Source: Burkholderia cenocepacia
Lineage (GTDB): Bacteria > Pseudomonadota > Gammaproteobacteria > Burkholderiales > Burkholderiaceae
Direction: 5' to 3'
Assembly (NCBI RefSeq): GCF_900446215.1
Contig: NZ_UAQZ01000003.1
Coordinates: forward strand, 1-64,000
Length of the DNA: 64,000 bases
In this document: one piece after another, positions 1-8,822 of the stretch
Numbering within the stretch: the stretch's first letter is position 1
Layout: each line of letters starts with the position of its first letter
Notes under the pieces: generated by a model
The model's database searches: none
What the model was told of the DNA's origin: nothing
Seen by the model: only the letters and a program-made list of their open reading frames with translations
Translations under genes and position numbers: made by a program

Positions 1-1130
1 TTCGCGGCCTGCGCGACCGCGCCGATCACGACCGGACCGAACAGCAGTCCGAAATACGCGAGCCCGGCCACGTGCGCGAGCCCTTCGGCCGCGTGGATGC
101 CTTTCACGCGCGCGGCGGCCGCGAACAGCACGGGCATCATGTTGGCCAGCCCGAGACCCATCAGCGTGAAGCCGGTCAGCACCGCGGCCGGATACGGCAG
201 CAGCAGCGCGCCGATCATCCCCGCGCACGCGAGCGACGCGCTCGCGAACACGAGCTGCGGCGCGCCGAAGCGGGCGCGCACGGCGTCGCCCGCGAAGCGC
301 GCGAGGGCCATCCCGCCCGAGAACGCCGCGTACGCGGCGCTCGCGAGCGCCGGGCTCGCCGCGACGACGTCGCGCATGTAGACCGTCGCCCAGTCGTACA
401 TCGCGCCTTCGGCGATCAGCGCGATCAGTGCGATGCCGCCGAGCATCCACAATGCGGGCGAGCGCCAGCGGTTGCCGCCGCCGTGCGCCTGTTCGTGGTG
501 CGGCACGTGCGGCAGCACGGCCGGGCTCGCGGCCACGAGCACCGCGGCGCTTACCGCCGCCGCGAGCGCGAGATGCGCGACCGGCGCCATGCCGGCCGAC
601 AGCAGCGCGCCGCCGGCCGCTGCGCCGGCCATCCCGCCGATGCTGAACATCCCGTGCAGCGACGACATGATCGGCTTGCCGAGCGCGATTTCGACCGCGC
701 TGGCCTCGGCATTCATCGCGACGTCGAGTGTCGCCATCGAGAAGCCGAACAGCGCGAGCACCGCGAGCAGCATCCAGTAGTCGGGCACGACGAGGATCAG
801 CGCCGCGCACGCGGACATCACGAGCCCGCCGGCGAGGCACGCGGTGCGCGAGCCGACGCGCGCGATCCAGCGCGCGATGGTCAGCATCGCGGCGATCGAC
901 CCGCCGGCGACCGCGAACAGCGCGATCGACAGCAGCCCGGGGCTCAGCGCGAACTTGTCGCGCACGGTCGGCACGTGCACGCCCCACGACGCGTACATCA
1001 TGCCGGCGACGAAGAACAGCGCCATCGACGCCGTGCGCGCACGCTGGCGGGCCGGCAGCGACAGCACGCGGTGCGCGTCGGGCGGCGCGGCGAACGGGGA
1101 CGACGATTCGGGGGAGGAGGATTCGGACAC
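1..1130 (-). CDS. MFS transporter, YbjJ-like (3' end outside window)
   Basis: Inner-membrane 12-helix permease whose C-terminal end runs off the left edge. The reverse-strand translation opens with a Ser/Pro-rich cytoplasmic tail and then a first helix with the segment YASWGVHVPTVRDKFALS, the signature of the YbjJ-like branch of the major facilitator superfamily. Repeated Gly/Ala-rich helices follow to the edge. The start is uncertain: I chose GTG at 1130 because it gives a cytoplasmic tail ahead of helix 1; ATG at 1025 would begin inside helix 1. The substrate cannot be read from the sequence; sugar or drug efflux are usual guesses for this branch. Confidence 0.8.
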   Translation of the reverse strand, partial: MSESSSPESSSPFAAPPDAHRVLSLPARQRARTASMALFFVAGMMYASWGVHVPTVRDKFALSPGLLSIALFAVAGGSIAAMLTIARWIARVGSRTACLAGGLVMSACAALILVVPDYWMLLAVLALFGFSMATLDVAMNAEASAVEIALGKPIMSSLHGMFSIGGMAGAAAGGALLSAGMAPVAHLALAAAVSAAVLVAASPAVLPHVPHHEQAHGGGNRWRSPALWMLGGIALIALIAEGAMYDWATVYMRDVVAASPALASAAYAAFSGGMALARFAGDAVRARFGAPQLVFASASLACAGMIGALLLPYPAAVLTGFTLMGLGLANMMPVLFAAAARVKGIHAAEGLAHVAGLAYFGLLFGPVVIGAVAQAA

Positions 1131-1362
1131 GGGAAGGCTCGTCAGGAAAATGCGCGGGCGCACGTGGCGCCCGTCGGACCTGTCCGATTCTATCGAACCG
1201 CTTACGATCCTGCCGGGCGATGGCCGTTCGGCCGATGCGCTGGAGAGCGGGTCGTCTCGCGGTGGCGCCCCGGTGACGGACTGGCCGTTCGGCCGATGCG
1301 CGGCACGCGGCGTGCGCGGGTAACATCGAAACCGATGCGCCCCTTCGACCGCAGGAGTCCCC

Positions 1363-2022
1363 TTGAACATCGATCCCGCCTTCGCCCTGCATCTGCTGCA
1401 CCGCTGCGCGCTCGGCACGCTCGCCACCCATGCGCGCGAACCGCAGGGCTTTCCGTATCCGACCGTCGTGCCGTTTGCACCCGATGCGAGCCATCGGCCC
1501 GTGATCCTGGTGAGCGGCCTGGCCGAGCACACGCGCAATCTCGTCGCCGATCCGCGTGCGGGTTTCCTCGTCGTCGATGCCGGCGACGGCGACGTCCTGA
1601 ACGCCGAGCGCGCGACGCTGTTGGGCCGGTTCGTGCCGCTCGGCGACGATCCGCACGTCACCGCGCGCTACCTGCGCTACGAACCGGACGCCGCACGCTA
1701 TCTCGCGCTCGGCGATTTCGCGTTCTGGGCGCTCGAGATCGAGCGGCTGCGCTACATCGGCGGGTTCGGGCGAATGGGCTGGGTCGACGGCACGCAGCTC
1801 GATGCGCTGCCGCCGCTCGCGTTCGACGACGAGCAGGCGCTGTGGCACGCGTACGAGGCGGGCGACGCACGCCGCGACGGGCTCGACCTGCTCGGCGTCG
1901 ATCGCCATGGCGCGGACTGGCGATGCGACGGCCGCCGGGTGCGCACGCCGTTCGACGCGCCGTCGGCCGACATCGGCGCGCTGCGCGACCGGCTGATCGC
2001 CTGCGCACAGGATGTGACGTGA
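1363..2022 (+). CDS. HugZ-like haem-utilisation / pyridoxamine-phosphate-oxidase-fold protein
   Basis: A 219-residue cytoplasmic protein of the split-barrel flavin/haem-binding fold. The N-terminal half (about 5-110) has the PNPOx-like pattern ALGTLATH..PQGFPYPTVVPFAPD and a strand-rich barrel. The C-terminal half carries the RYIGGFGRMGWVD segment seen in HugZ/DUF2470 proteins, some of which bind or degrade haem. It starts at TTG (1363) with an AGGAG ribosome-binding site about 9 bases upstream; no ATG fits better. It diverges from the MFS gene across about 230 bp. Haem binding is inferred from family likeness; a general FMN-dependent role is the alternative. Confidence 0.75.
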   Translation: MNIDPAFALHLLHRCALGTLATHAREPQGFPYPTVVPFAPDASHRPVILVSGLAEHTRNLVADPRAGFLVVDAGDGDVLNAERATLLGRFVPLGDDPHVTARYLRYEPDAARYLALGDFAFWALEIERLRYIGGFGRMGWVDGTQLDALPPLAFDDEQALWHAYEAGDARRDGLDLLGVDRHGADWRCDGRRVRTPFDAPSADIGALRDRLIACAQDVT

Positions 2023-2378
2023 CGTCGCGGGTCAGTGATGAGTCCGTTTAGCAAACCGCGTCATGTGGTTTTCGCAAAACTGTCGTCCGATGAAAGCTTT
2101 GATTTTTTCGAATGCAGGGTAATTGCGTATGTTGATAGACCTAATACTCAATCGCTAATGTCCTAATCTCTGTGTAGGAGCGTAAAAATTTGAGAAAAGG
2201 CCGCGGCCGGTCAAAATGACATGTGTGAATTACAATGGGTCTCGGTATTTTCATGAATCTCGCTTCTATCAAATCTTTTTTGTGCTAATCTCTGCCTTCG
2301 AAAATCCGAGGCACATATATTTCATGAATGGTGAGCTGGCTGCAGACCGGCGCCATTGGTCAGATAGAAAGGGAAACT
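2023..2378 (+). other. AT-rich intergenic region upstream of the H-NS-like gene
   Basis: About 355 bases, clearly richer in A+T than its flanks, with no convincing gene. An extended -10-like TGCTAATCT lies near 2283-2291, but no good -35 accompanies it. It probably holds the promoter and silencing region of the H-NS-like gene; many H-NS genes are autoregulated through AT-rich upstream DNA. Confidence 0.4.
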
Positions 2379-2672
2379 ATGTCTTCTTACAAGGACCTGC
2401 TGGCCCAGCAGGAGAAGCTGGAGAAGCAAATCGAAGAAGCGAAGTCGCGTGAATACGCTGAAGTGCTGAATGACGTGAAGCAGAAAATTGCCGACTACGG
2501 CTTTTCGCTCGCCGAACTCGGTCTCAGTCGCGCGAAGGCCGGCAAGGTCGGTCGTCCGCGCGCAGGCGTGGCGGCAAAATACCGCGATCCGGAAACGGGC
2601 GCGACGTGGTCGGGCCGTGGCAAGCCGCCGCGCTGGATCGCCGGCAAGAACCGCGAACAGTTTGCGATTTAA
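2379..2672 (+). CDS. H-NS family nucleoid-associated protein
   Basis: A 97-residue histone-like DNA-binding protein. Residues 1-50 form a charged coiled-coil oligomerisation region (KDLLAQQEKLEKQIEEAKSR). Residues 65-92 hold the H-NS C-terminal signature: KYRDPETGATWSGRGKPPRW, with the GRGKPPRW AT-hook-like loop that enters the minor groove. ATG at 2379 follows AAAGGGA and begins the coiled coil cleanly; the upstream in-frame ATG at 2328 would only add unlikely residues. The family silences AT-rich and horizontally acquired genes, relevant here because an AT-richer cassette lies 17 kb away. A hairpin terminator follows directly. Confidence 0.93.
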   Translation: MSSYKDLLAQQEKLEKQIEEAKSREYAEVLNDVKQKIADYGFSLAELGLSRAKAGKVGRPRAGVAAKYRDPETGATWSGRGKPPRWIAGKNREQFAI

Positions 2673-2702
2673 ACGTTCGTTTAGGTTGCCCGCTCTTCAA
2701 AA

Positions 2703-2740
2703 GAGCCGCGTGTCCGTCGAGGAGCGCGGCTTTTTTGTTT
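2703..2740 (+). terminator. Rho-independent terminator of the H-NS-like gene
   Basis: GCCGCG (2705-2710) pairs with CGCGGC (2725-2730), followed by six T, 30 bases after the stop codon. Confidence 0.85.
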
Positions 2741-2877
2741 TCCGGGCGCCGGCGGCCCGCTCGGCGCCGTCATAAAAATGTAAGAAACGTCGTGTGAATG
2801 AAAATGCGACACGTTCGTATAAGCGGTTGATTTAAATGAGAAATTTGTGGGTATTGGAAGGGCTTGCGGGGCGCTTT

Positions 2878-2886
2878 TGATAGAAT
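2878..2886 (+). promoter_or_regulatory. Possible extended -10 promoter of the CDF gene
   Basis: TGATAGAAT fits the extended -10 pattern TGnTATAAT with one mismatch, 42 bases before the start codon. No good -35 hexamer is visible upstream, as is common for extended -10 promoters. Confidence 0.45.
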
Positions 2887-2928
2887 TGCGTATCGCACAC
2901 CGATGCGCACACCGATATCTCATATTTC

Positions 2929-4086
2929 ATGTCTACGTTTTCCGGCGACGCGCAGAGCGCAGATAAGCACGCAGTTGCGCGCAAGAGCACGCTCGTCAGT
3001 ATTGTCCTGAATGTCGTGCTTGCGACATTTCAGATCGTCGTCGGCGTGATTGCGCATTCGCAGGCATTGATTGCTGACGGTGTGCATTCGATTTCCGATT
3101 TGATCTCGGATTTTGTCGTGCTGGTTGCGAATCGGCATAGCGGTGCCTCGCCGGATGCCGACCACAATTACGGCCATAGCCGCTACGAGACGGTCGCGTC
3201 GCTGTTTCTCGGCGCGATCCTGATTGCAGTCGGTATCGGCATGCTCTGGCGTGCCGGCGATCGCCTGGTTAATCTCGAAAACATTCCGGCCGTGCATTTT
3301 TCCGCGCTGATCGTTGCGCTGACGGTGCTCGTGTCCAAGGAAGCGCTGTTTCGCTACATGCTGCGCGAAGCGCGGCGCGTACGCTCGGCGATGCTCGTCG
3401 CCAACGCGTGGCATGCGCGTTCGGATGCCGCGTCGTCGCTCGTCGTCGCGATCGGCATCGTCGGCAGCCTGGCCGGCGTGCGGTTGCTCGACCCGATCGC
3501 GGCGGCGATCGTCGGCTTCATGGTCGCGCGCATGGGCTGGACGTTCGGCTATGACGCGTTGCAGGACCTCTCCGACCGCGCGCTCGATACGGCCGACACG
3601 GCCGAGATCCGCGCGCTGCTCGCCGCGACGCCCGGCGTGCGCGACGTGCACGACCTGCGCACGCGCAAGATGGGGGATGCCGCGCTCGTCGATGCGCACA
3701 TCCTCGTCGATCCGAAGATCTCCGTCTCCGAAGGGCACTACATCGCCGAGACCGCGCGGGCGCGCGTGCTGTCCGACCCGCGCGTGCTCGATGCGCTGAT
3801 CCACGTCGACCCGGGGAACGATGCGGCGCGCCGTCCGGCGCTCGCGCTGCCGCCGCGCGGCGAGCTCGCGGCGCGGCTCGAGGCCGCGCTCGCGCAGCGC
3901 GGCCTGCGCGCGGCGGCGATCAACCTGCATTACCTGAGTACGGGGCTCGAGGTCGACGTGACGCTCGACAGCGATCCGCACGACACCGATGCGGCGCTGG
4001 CCGGCCGGCTCGACATCGAGACGCTGAAGCGCGAATTCGGCGCGCGCCGGATCGGCTTCACGCGCACGTTGCCCGCGCGGACGTGA
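2929..4086 (+). CDS. Cation diffusion facilitator (CDF) metal exporter
   Basis: A 385-residue inner-membrane proton-coupled exporter of divalent metals such as Zn, Fe, Co or Mn. The first membrane half has the metal-site helix ADGVHSISD (H53, D57) and the second half the matching WHARSD (H162, D166), the two HxxxD pairs of the CDF transport site. Six helices occupy about 20-205. A soluble CDF dimerisation domain follows (about 210-300), then an extra ~85-residue Ala/Arg-rich C-terminal extension longer than in YiiP. The ATG follows an AT-rich leader. Converges with the Lrp gene. Metal specificity is not evident. Confidence 0.92.
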   Translation: MSTFSGDAQSADKHAVARKSTLVSIVLNVVLATFQIVVGVIAHSQALIADGVHSISDLISDFVVLVANRHSGASPDADHNYGHSRYETVASLFLGAILIAVGIGMLWRAGDRLVNLENIPAVHFSALIVALTVLVSKEALFRYMLREARRVRSAMLVANAWHARSDAASSLVVAIGIVGSLAGVRLLDPIAAAIVGFMVARMGWTFGYDALQDLSDRALDTADTAEIRALLAATPGVRDVHDLRTRKMGDAALVDAHILVDPKISVSEGHYIAETARARVLSDPRVLDALIHVDPGNDAARRPALALPPRGELAARLEAALAQRGLRAAAINLHYLSTGLEVDVTLDSDPHDTDAALAGRLDIETLKREFGARRIGFTRTLPART

Positions 4087-4137
4087 CCGGCAACCGGCAA
4101 CCGTGAACGCGGCCCGCCGCGGGGGCGGGCCGGCGCG

Positions 4138-4608
4138 TTACAGCGGCAGTTGCGTGTCGAACTTGATTTCGCGCAGCACGACGCTCGTGCGCACCTGCGA
4201 CACGGCCGGGATCTTGAAGATGCGCTCGTGCAGGAACACGTCGTAGGCCTTGATGTCCGGCGCGACGATCTTGAGGATGTAATCGGCTTCGCCGGTCGTG
4301 CTGTAGCACTCGGTGACTTCCGGGCAGGTCGCGATCTCGCGCTCGAACTGTTCGACGCCGCCTTCGTTGTGGCGCGTCAGGTGCACGTGCGCGAGCGCGC
4401 AGACGTGCAGGCCGAGCTTCTCGCGATCGAGCAGCGCCGTATAGCGCTGGATCACGCCCGACTGTTCCATGTCCTTGATGCGGCGCCAGCACGGCGTGCT
4501 CGACAGGCCGACCTGGTCGGAAATTTCCTGAACGGAACGGCGCGCGTCGAGCTGCAACAGGCGAAGGATTTTTTGCGAAAAGGAATCGAGCGTCACCTGC
4601 GCCTCCAT
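4138..4608 (-). CDS. Lrp/AsnC family transcriptional regulator
   Basis: A 156-residue feast/famine regulator. Residues 5-65 form the winged helix-turn-helix (LDARRSVQEISDQVGLSSTP then CWRRIKDMEQSGVI) and residues 70-150 the RAM ligand-binding domain with the dimerisation strand EADYILKIVAPD. Such proteins bind amino acids and act as octamers or hexadecamers. It sits 79 bases upstream of the exonuclease gene on the same strand, but nothing shows co-transcription. The target is unknown; a neighbouring or own promoter is usual. Confidence 0.92.
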   Translation of the reverse strand: MEAQVTLDSFSQKILRLLQLDARRSVQEISDQVGLSSTPCWRRIKDMEQSGVIQRYTALLDREKLGLHVCALAHVHLTRHNEGGVEQFEREIATCPEVTECYSTTGEADYILKIVAPDIKAYDVFLHERIFKIPAVSQVRTSVVLREIKFDTQLPL

Positions 4609-4687
4609 GCGGCAGCTACAACACGCTGAATGTTAGAGGGCCGGGAAAGGAAACGCAATCTGGCGACGCGCTGTTGAGCGAGATTCG

Positions 4688-5347
4688 CTAATTTGCCCGC
4701 GGATCCGTGGGATTTTGTCCCGCCCCCGCGCTTTCCGACCGATCGGTATCCGACACGGCCAGGCCCGCCAGCGCGGCCTGCTGCCGGCGCAGGTCGGCGA
4801 GCATGTTGCAGAACAGCGCGCCTTGCTCGATCGCATCGTCGAGCGCGACGTGCGTGTGCGGATGATCGTCGAACCAGTGCTTCGGAAAGCGCGGCTTGAT
4901 CGCCTTGCGGTACGGCAGGCCGGTCATCGCGAACGCGAGCGTCTTGATGTCGAGCGCCGACCACGAGAACGGGCAGCGCCCGGCGAAGCGCATCATGTAC
5001 CAGAACATGAACGTGAAATCGAAGCCGGCCGGCATCGCGACGAACACCGGCTTGCCAGGCAGCGCCTCGACCCATTCGACGTAGGCGACCAGCGCCGCCT
5101 CGGGCGTCTGCAGATCGCGCCGGCACGCGGCCCAGGCCTCCGGCTCGGTCTTCCACCACGCTTCCTGCACCGGGTGCGCGTGCGCGCCGGGCAGCGTCTC
5201 GAGATTCGCCGAGAACGTCGCGATCAGCTGCTTGTCCTCGGTATAGGCGGCCGACGCGAAGCTCAGCATCGAGTGCGGACCGGGAATCGGGCCGTCGGCC
5301 TCGACGTCGGTACTGACGTAAATTTCGGGGATGGCGGTCTGGTTCAT
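4688..5347 (-). CDS. DnaQ-like (DEDDh) 3'-5' exonuclease
   Basis: A 219-residue exonuclease-fold protein. The Exo I motif STDVEADGP (residues 9-17) supplies the first acidic pair; the Exo III region near the C terminus, [16 protein letters not shown], supplies the DEDDh histidine and aspartate. Metal-dependent removal of 3' nucleotides from RNA or DNA is the family reaction; the substrate is unknown. Its ATG overlaps the stop of the upstream glyoxalase gene (ATGA, 5344-5347), so the two are probably translationally coupled, though their functions have no obvious link. Confidence 0.85.
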   Translation of the reverse strand: MNQTAIPEIYVSTDVEADGPIPGPHSMLSFASAAYTEDKQLIATFSANLETLPGAHAHPVQEAWWKTEPEAWAACRRDLQTPEAALVAYVEWVEALPGKPVFVAMPAGFDFTFMFWYMMRFAGRCPFSWSALDIKTLAFAMTGLPYRKAIKPRFPKHWFDDHPHTHVALDDAIEQGALFCNMLADLRRQQAALAGLAVSDTDRSESAGAGQNPTDPRAN

Positions 5348-5988
5348 CCGAATACCTTGTCGGACACGAACGGATTCGTGCGGCGCTCGTCGCCGAACGT
5401 CGACACCGGGCCGTGGCCGGGGACGAACGTGACGTCGTCGCCGAGCGGCCACAGCTTTTCCTTGATCGAACGGACGAGGTCCTCGTGATTGCCGCGCGGG
5501 AAATCGGTCCGGCCGATCGAGCCCGCGAACAGCACGTCGCCGACGATCGCGATGCGATGCGCGCGGCTGAAGAACACGACGTGGCCCGGCGTGTGGCCCG
5601 GGCAGTGATAGACCTCGAGCGTCTCGTCGCCGAACCGCACGGTGTCGCCGTCGTTCAGCCACTGGTCGGGCTCGAAGCTGTCGGCGGCCGGGAAGCCGAA
5701 GCGCTCGCTCTGCATCGGCAGCTTCTCGATCCAGAAGCGCTCTTCTTCCTGCGGCCCTTCGATCGGCACGCCGTAGTGCGTCGCGAGCGTCTTCGCGCCC
5801 GCGCAGTGATCGATGTGCCCGTGCGTGAGCAGCACCTTCTCGACCTGCACGTTCTGCCGCGCGACTTCCTGTTCGATCCGGTCGAGATCGCCGCCCGGAT
5901 CGACGACGGCCGCGCGGCCCGTCTTCTCGCAGACGAGCAGCGAGCAGTTCTGCTGGAACGGCGTGACCGGAATGAGCGTGACTTTCAT
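5344..5988 (-). CDS. gloC: Metallo-beta-lactamase-fold glyoxalase II, YcbL/GloC-like
   Basis: A 214-residue cytoplasmic hydrolase, predicted to cleave S-lactoylglutathione in methylglyoxal detoxification. The metal motif [10 protein letters not shown] (THxHxDH) and later metal ligands [15 protein letters not shown] and PGHGP place it with the short, single-domain type II glyoxalases (E. coli YcbL) rather than the longer GloB. Start at ATG 5988 gives the canonical N terminus [17 protein letters not shown]. First gene of a two-gene operon with the exonuclease. Confidence 0.88.
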   Translation of the reverse strand: MKVTLIPVTPFQQNCSLLVCEKTGRAAVVDPGGDLDRIEQEVARQNVQVEKVLLTHGHIDHCAGAKTLATHYGVPIEGPQEEERFWIEKLPMQSERFGFPAADSFEPDQWLNDGDTVRFGDETLEVYHCPGHTPGHVVFFSRAHRIAIVGDVLFAGSIGRTDFPRGNHEDLVRSIKEKLWPLGDDVTFVPGHGPVSTFGDERRTNPFVSDKVFG

Positions 5989-6643
5989 GGGAGCACCGGC
6001 GGCTAAAAGGAGCGATTGTACCGGTCGCGCGTGCGGGCTGCCGGGCGCGCGATGCATGCTGCGGCGCGCGGATGCGGGCATTCCCGGAGCATGTCGATTG
6101 TTACAGCCATAGCGAGAATCAATGGTGCGTCGGGGGTGCTTTTCGAGACAAGGTTTTGATTTATGTATAATGCGCCCCATTGCGCGTGAATTTCACGCAA
6201 TTCGCTGGTGTTTCGGCCCCGTTAAATGAGGCGTCCGATTCACCGTCAAGCATCGGCCGCCGGGGAGTCCGGCGGTGTATCCAGCACCGAGCATTCGGTG
6301 CTCACGTCTTGTCCGGCCGGGTGCTGCGCGCCCGCCTGCGGCCCTGCTGCCGCGCCGCCGGATGAGGCCTGTGCCGCCGTTCCTGTGCGTTGGTCGTATC
6401 GACGCGCGCGAACGTGAAGCCATGTTCGATGGCGGCATGTGGGGTCTGGTCAGGCTGTTGGGGACAGGTTGCGCCAGACGTGAAAACTAATCAGGACGGT
6501 TGCGGCCTAGACGAACGCCGCGCCCATGCTAGCCGCCTGCTCGCCTTCGAGCGGGGCGTGCACGCATTTGCCGTCCGGGCCGCATCTCTGCGTTGTGTAG
6601 CAGCGTTGTATCGATGCGGCCCGAACCAGAAGGCGACACGTCG
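5989..6643 (+). other. 650-base gene-free region with promoter-like sites and strong hairpins
   Basis: No believable protein gene lies here. On the + strand a perfect TATAAT sits at 6166-6171. Downstream come a near-perfect palindrome around 6181-6201 (GCGTGAA T TTCACGC core), a 7-bp GC stem at 6257-6275 and an 8-bp stem AGCACCGA-GCAT-TCGGTGCT at 6283-6302. The rest runs to the rlpA start at 6644. This could be a long structured leader of rlpA or a separate small RNA. I compared it with RNase P RNA, 6S and tmRNA from memory and saw no match. Confidence 0.45.
6143..6171 (+). promoter_or_regulatory. Candidate sigma-70 promoter
   Basis: Perfect -10 TATAAT at 6166-6171. The -35 is weak (TCGAGA at 6143-6148, 17-bp spacer). 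It would start RNA near 6178, about 465 bases before rlpA. Confidence 0.5.
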
Positions 6644-7255
6644 ATGAATTTACGTTTTCCGAGCCGATTCGGAACCATTGCATTGTTTTTTGCGCTGACG
6701 GGCTGTGCGGTGCCACCCAGCCAGACCACCGGCAGCGTGAACCAGAAGAAGGCGGTCGACAAGACGGCCGCTGCCGCGAAGGCGGACGACGACAAGCAGC
6801 CCCTCAGTTTCGATTCCGCGCTGGCATCGATGCCGGCGGCCGACAGCAAGGACGCGAAGAAGTCGTCGCTGGCGGACGCCGAGCCGATCGACGGCAAGGA
6901 TGTATCCGATTTCCGCCAGACCGGTCGCGCATCGTGGTACGGGCGGGACTTCCACGGCCGCCGCACCGCGAACGGCGAACGCTTCAACATGAACGCGTTT
7001 ACCGCCGCGCACCGCACGCTGCCGCTGTCGTCGTACATCAAGGTGACGAACGCATCGACCGGCAAGTGGGTCGTCGTGAAGGTCAACGATCGCGGGCCGT
7101 TCAAGCGCGGTCGCGTGCTCGACCTGTCGTACGCGGCGGCCAAGGTGATCGGCCTCGTGCACGCCGGCACGGGCCGCGTGAAGATCGAAGGGTTGTCGCC
7201 GCAGGAAGCACGCGAGGCCCGCGACGAAATGTTCGCGTCGATCTCGGCGAAGTAA
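6644..7255 (+). CDS. rlpA: RlpA-family lipoprotein (septal ring lytic transglycosylase-like)
   Basis: A 203-residue outer-membrane lipoprotein. Residues 1-21 are a lipoprotein signal ending in lipobox LTGC (C21). A Lys/Asp-rich linker runs to about 95. Residues 100-190 are the double-psi beta-barrel, with GRASWYGRDFHGRRTANGE, NDRGPF and RVLDLS, the signature of RlpA and expansins. Some RlpA proteins cleave peptidoglycan lacking stem peptides at the septum. There is no C-terminal SPOR domain, so septal targeting is not assured. ATG at 6644 is the first start giving the signal peptide. Confidence 0.9.
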   Translation: MNLRFPSRFGTIALFFALTGCAVPPSQTTGSVNQKKAVDKTAAAAKADDDKQPLSFDSALASMPAADSKDAKKSSLADAEPIDGKDVSDFRQTGRASWYGRDFHGRRTANGERFNMNAFTAAHRTLPLSSYIKVTNASTGKWVVVKVNDRGPFKRGRVLDLSYAAAKVIGLVHAGTGRVKIEGLSPQEAREARDEMFASISAK

Positions 7256-7279
7256 CGCGGCCAATCGTCCGCTCATGCA

Positions 7280-7310
7280 CAAAGGGCTGCCTTCCGGCAG
7301 CCCTTTGTCG
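7280..7310 (+). terminator. Terminator-like hairpin between convergent rlpA and rsmI
   Basis: CAAAGGGCTGCC (7280-7291) pairs perfectly with GGCAGCCCTTTG (7296-7307) around a TTCC loop. The following T tract is short, but the position between convergent genes fits termination. Confidence 0.7.
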
Positions 7311-7333
7311 TTTCCGCGCGGCGGCGGTGCGCG

Positions 7334-8221
7334 TCAGCCTTCCGTGCCTTCCTTCAGCACGAGCGCACGCGCATACAGCGCGTTGCGCGATGCGCCCGTC
7401 AGCGCGGCCGCGAGCTTTGCCGCGCTTTTCACCGGCACCTCTTCGAGCAGCAGCCTGAGCAGCGCGTCGTGCGCGGCGTCGTCGGCTTCGCCGCTTGCCG
7501 CCGGCGCACCTTCGACGACCAGCACGAACTCGCCGCGCTGCCGGTTCGCGTCGCCGGCGAGCCAGCCCTGTCCTTCGGCCAGGGTGCCCTGGAACAACTG
7601 CTCGTGTAGCTTGGTGAGTTCGCGCGCGATCAGCAGCCGGCGCGCGGGGCCGAATGCGTCGGCGAGCGCGGCGACGGTTTCGGCGATCCGGTGCGGCGCT
7701 TCGTAGAACACCAGCGCGTACGGGTGCGACACCAGCGCCTGCAGCGCGCTCGCGCGCTGTTTCGCCTTCGGCGGCAGGAAGCCCGCGAACGTGAACGCGC
7801 CGGCCCAGTCGCCGGCCACGCTGAGCGCGGTCACGGCCGCGCTCGCGCCAGGCAGCGGAACCACCGCGAAGCCGGCCGCGCGCACGGCGTCGACGAGCCG
7901 CGCGCCGGGGTCCGAGATGCCCGGCGTGCCCGCGTCCGACACGTAGGCCACGCGTTCGCCGCCGCGCAGCAGCTCGATCACGCGCTGCGCGGCTTCGCGT
8001 TCGTTGTGCTCGTGCACGGCGACGAGCGGTTTCGAGATCCCGTAGCGGGCGAGCAGCTGGCCCGTGTTGCGGGTGTCTTCGGCCGCGATGCGGTCGGCGA
8101 GGCCGAGCACGTGCAGCGCGCGCAGCGTGATGTCGGCCGTATTGCCGATCGGCGTGGCGACCACGTAGAGCGTGGCGTCCGGGTAGTGCTGCGTATGCGC
8201 GAGTTCGAGGAGGGCAGTCAT
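7334..8221 (-). CDS. rsmI: 16S rRNA (cytidine-1402-2'-O)-methyltransferase RsmI
   Basis: A 295-residue SAM-dependent enzyme that 2'-O-methylates C1402 of 16S rRNA in the ribosomal P site. The N terminus [19 protein letters not shown] and the motif [14 protein letters not shown] are the conserved SAM-binding elements of this tetrapyrrole-methylase-fold family; [11 protein letters not shown] is the third. Length matches the family. Start ATG 8221 gives the standard N terminus. Divergent from yraN, the same neighbourhood as the yraL-yraM-yraN-diaA-yraP cluster of enterobacteria. Confidence 0.95.
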   Translation of the reverse strand: MTALLELAHTQHYPDATLYVVATPIGNTADITLRALHVLGLADRIAAEDTRNTGQLLARYGISKPLVAVHEHNEREAAQRVIELLRGGERVAYVSDAGTPGISDPGARLVDAVRAAGFAVVPLPGASAAVTALSVAGDWAGAFTFAGFLPPKAKQRASALQALVSHPYALVFYEAPHRIAETVAALADAFGPARRLLIARELTKLHEQLFQGTLAEGQGWLAGDANRQRGEFVLVVEGAPAASGEADDAAHDALLRLLLEEVPVKSAAKLAAALTGASRNALYARALVLKEGTEG

Positions 8222-8267
8222 GGCAGGCAATGCACGCAATCGCGGCACGAGCGGAACAAGGACGGCA

Positions 8268-8696
8268 TTGTGCCACGCGGCGCCGGCGCGGCCGGAGGGC
8301 GCGCGCGGTCGGCCGCGTTCGGGCGACAACTTTTCCGGCGCGGCGCGATCCAAACCGGTCGGCGCCGCGTTCGAGCAGCGCGCGCGGCAGTTTCTCGAGC
8401 GTCACGGTCTGGGGTTCGTCGCCGCGAACGTGACGATGCGCGGCGGCGAGCTCGATCTCGTGATGCGCGAGCCCGACGGCATGCTCGTGTTCGTCGAGGT
8501 GCGCGCGCGGCGCAGCACCCGGCATGGCGGCGCGGCCGCGAGCGTCGGCTGGCGCAAGCGGCGGCGTCTGGTCGCGGCCGCGTTGCAGTTCTGGTCGCGG
8601 CACGGCGCCGGTGCCGCGTGCCGTTTCGACGTCGTCGCGTTCGAGGCCGGCCGGCTTGCGTGGCTGCGCGACGCATTTCGTACCGACGACGCGTAG
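8268..8696 (+). CDS. yraN: YraN family (UPF0102) nuclease-fold protein
   Basis: A 142-residue protein with the restriction-endonuclease-like core [11 protein letters not shown]...LVFVEVRAR: catalytic-type D, then ExR in place of the usual ExK. Its role is not established; some homologues bind or cut DNA. I chose TTG at 8268 (N terminus MCHAAPA), with AAGGA about 5 bases upstream. An in-frame ATG at 8220 overlaps the rsmI start codon head to head and would add a low-complexity tail. It begins the cluster with diaA, dolP-like and cytochrome c. Confidence 0.85.
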   Translation: MCHAAPARPEGARGRPRSGDNFSGAARSKPVGAAFEQRARQFLERHGLGFVAANVTMRGGELDLVMREPDGMLVFVEVRARRSTRHGGAAASVGWRKRRRLVAAALQFWSRHGAGAACRFDVVAFEAGRLAWLRDAFRTDDA

Positions 8697-8822
8697 CGGC
8701 GAGCTGTGACGAGATGTAAAGAGTTCTTGCCGGACCCCCGGAGAGGGCGCCGGAGTACGGTAAACTCGCCGCACCCACGATGTCGCGCGAGTGGTGCCAC
8801 GCGCCCAGTTCACCAGGAATCG

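Noticed and set aside
72..2051. A 659-codon Arg/His-rich open frame on the + strand
   Set aside because: It runs antisense through the MFS gene and through the HugZ-like gene in another frame, with composition typical of GC-rich shadow frames.
6178..6640. RNase P RNA, 6S RNA or tmRNA
   Set aside because: No conserved core of these RNAs is recognisable, in particular no AGGAAAGTCCGG-like block.
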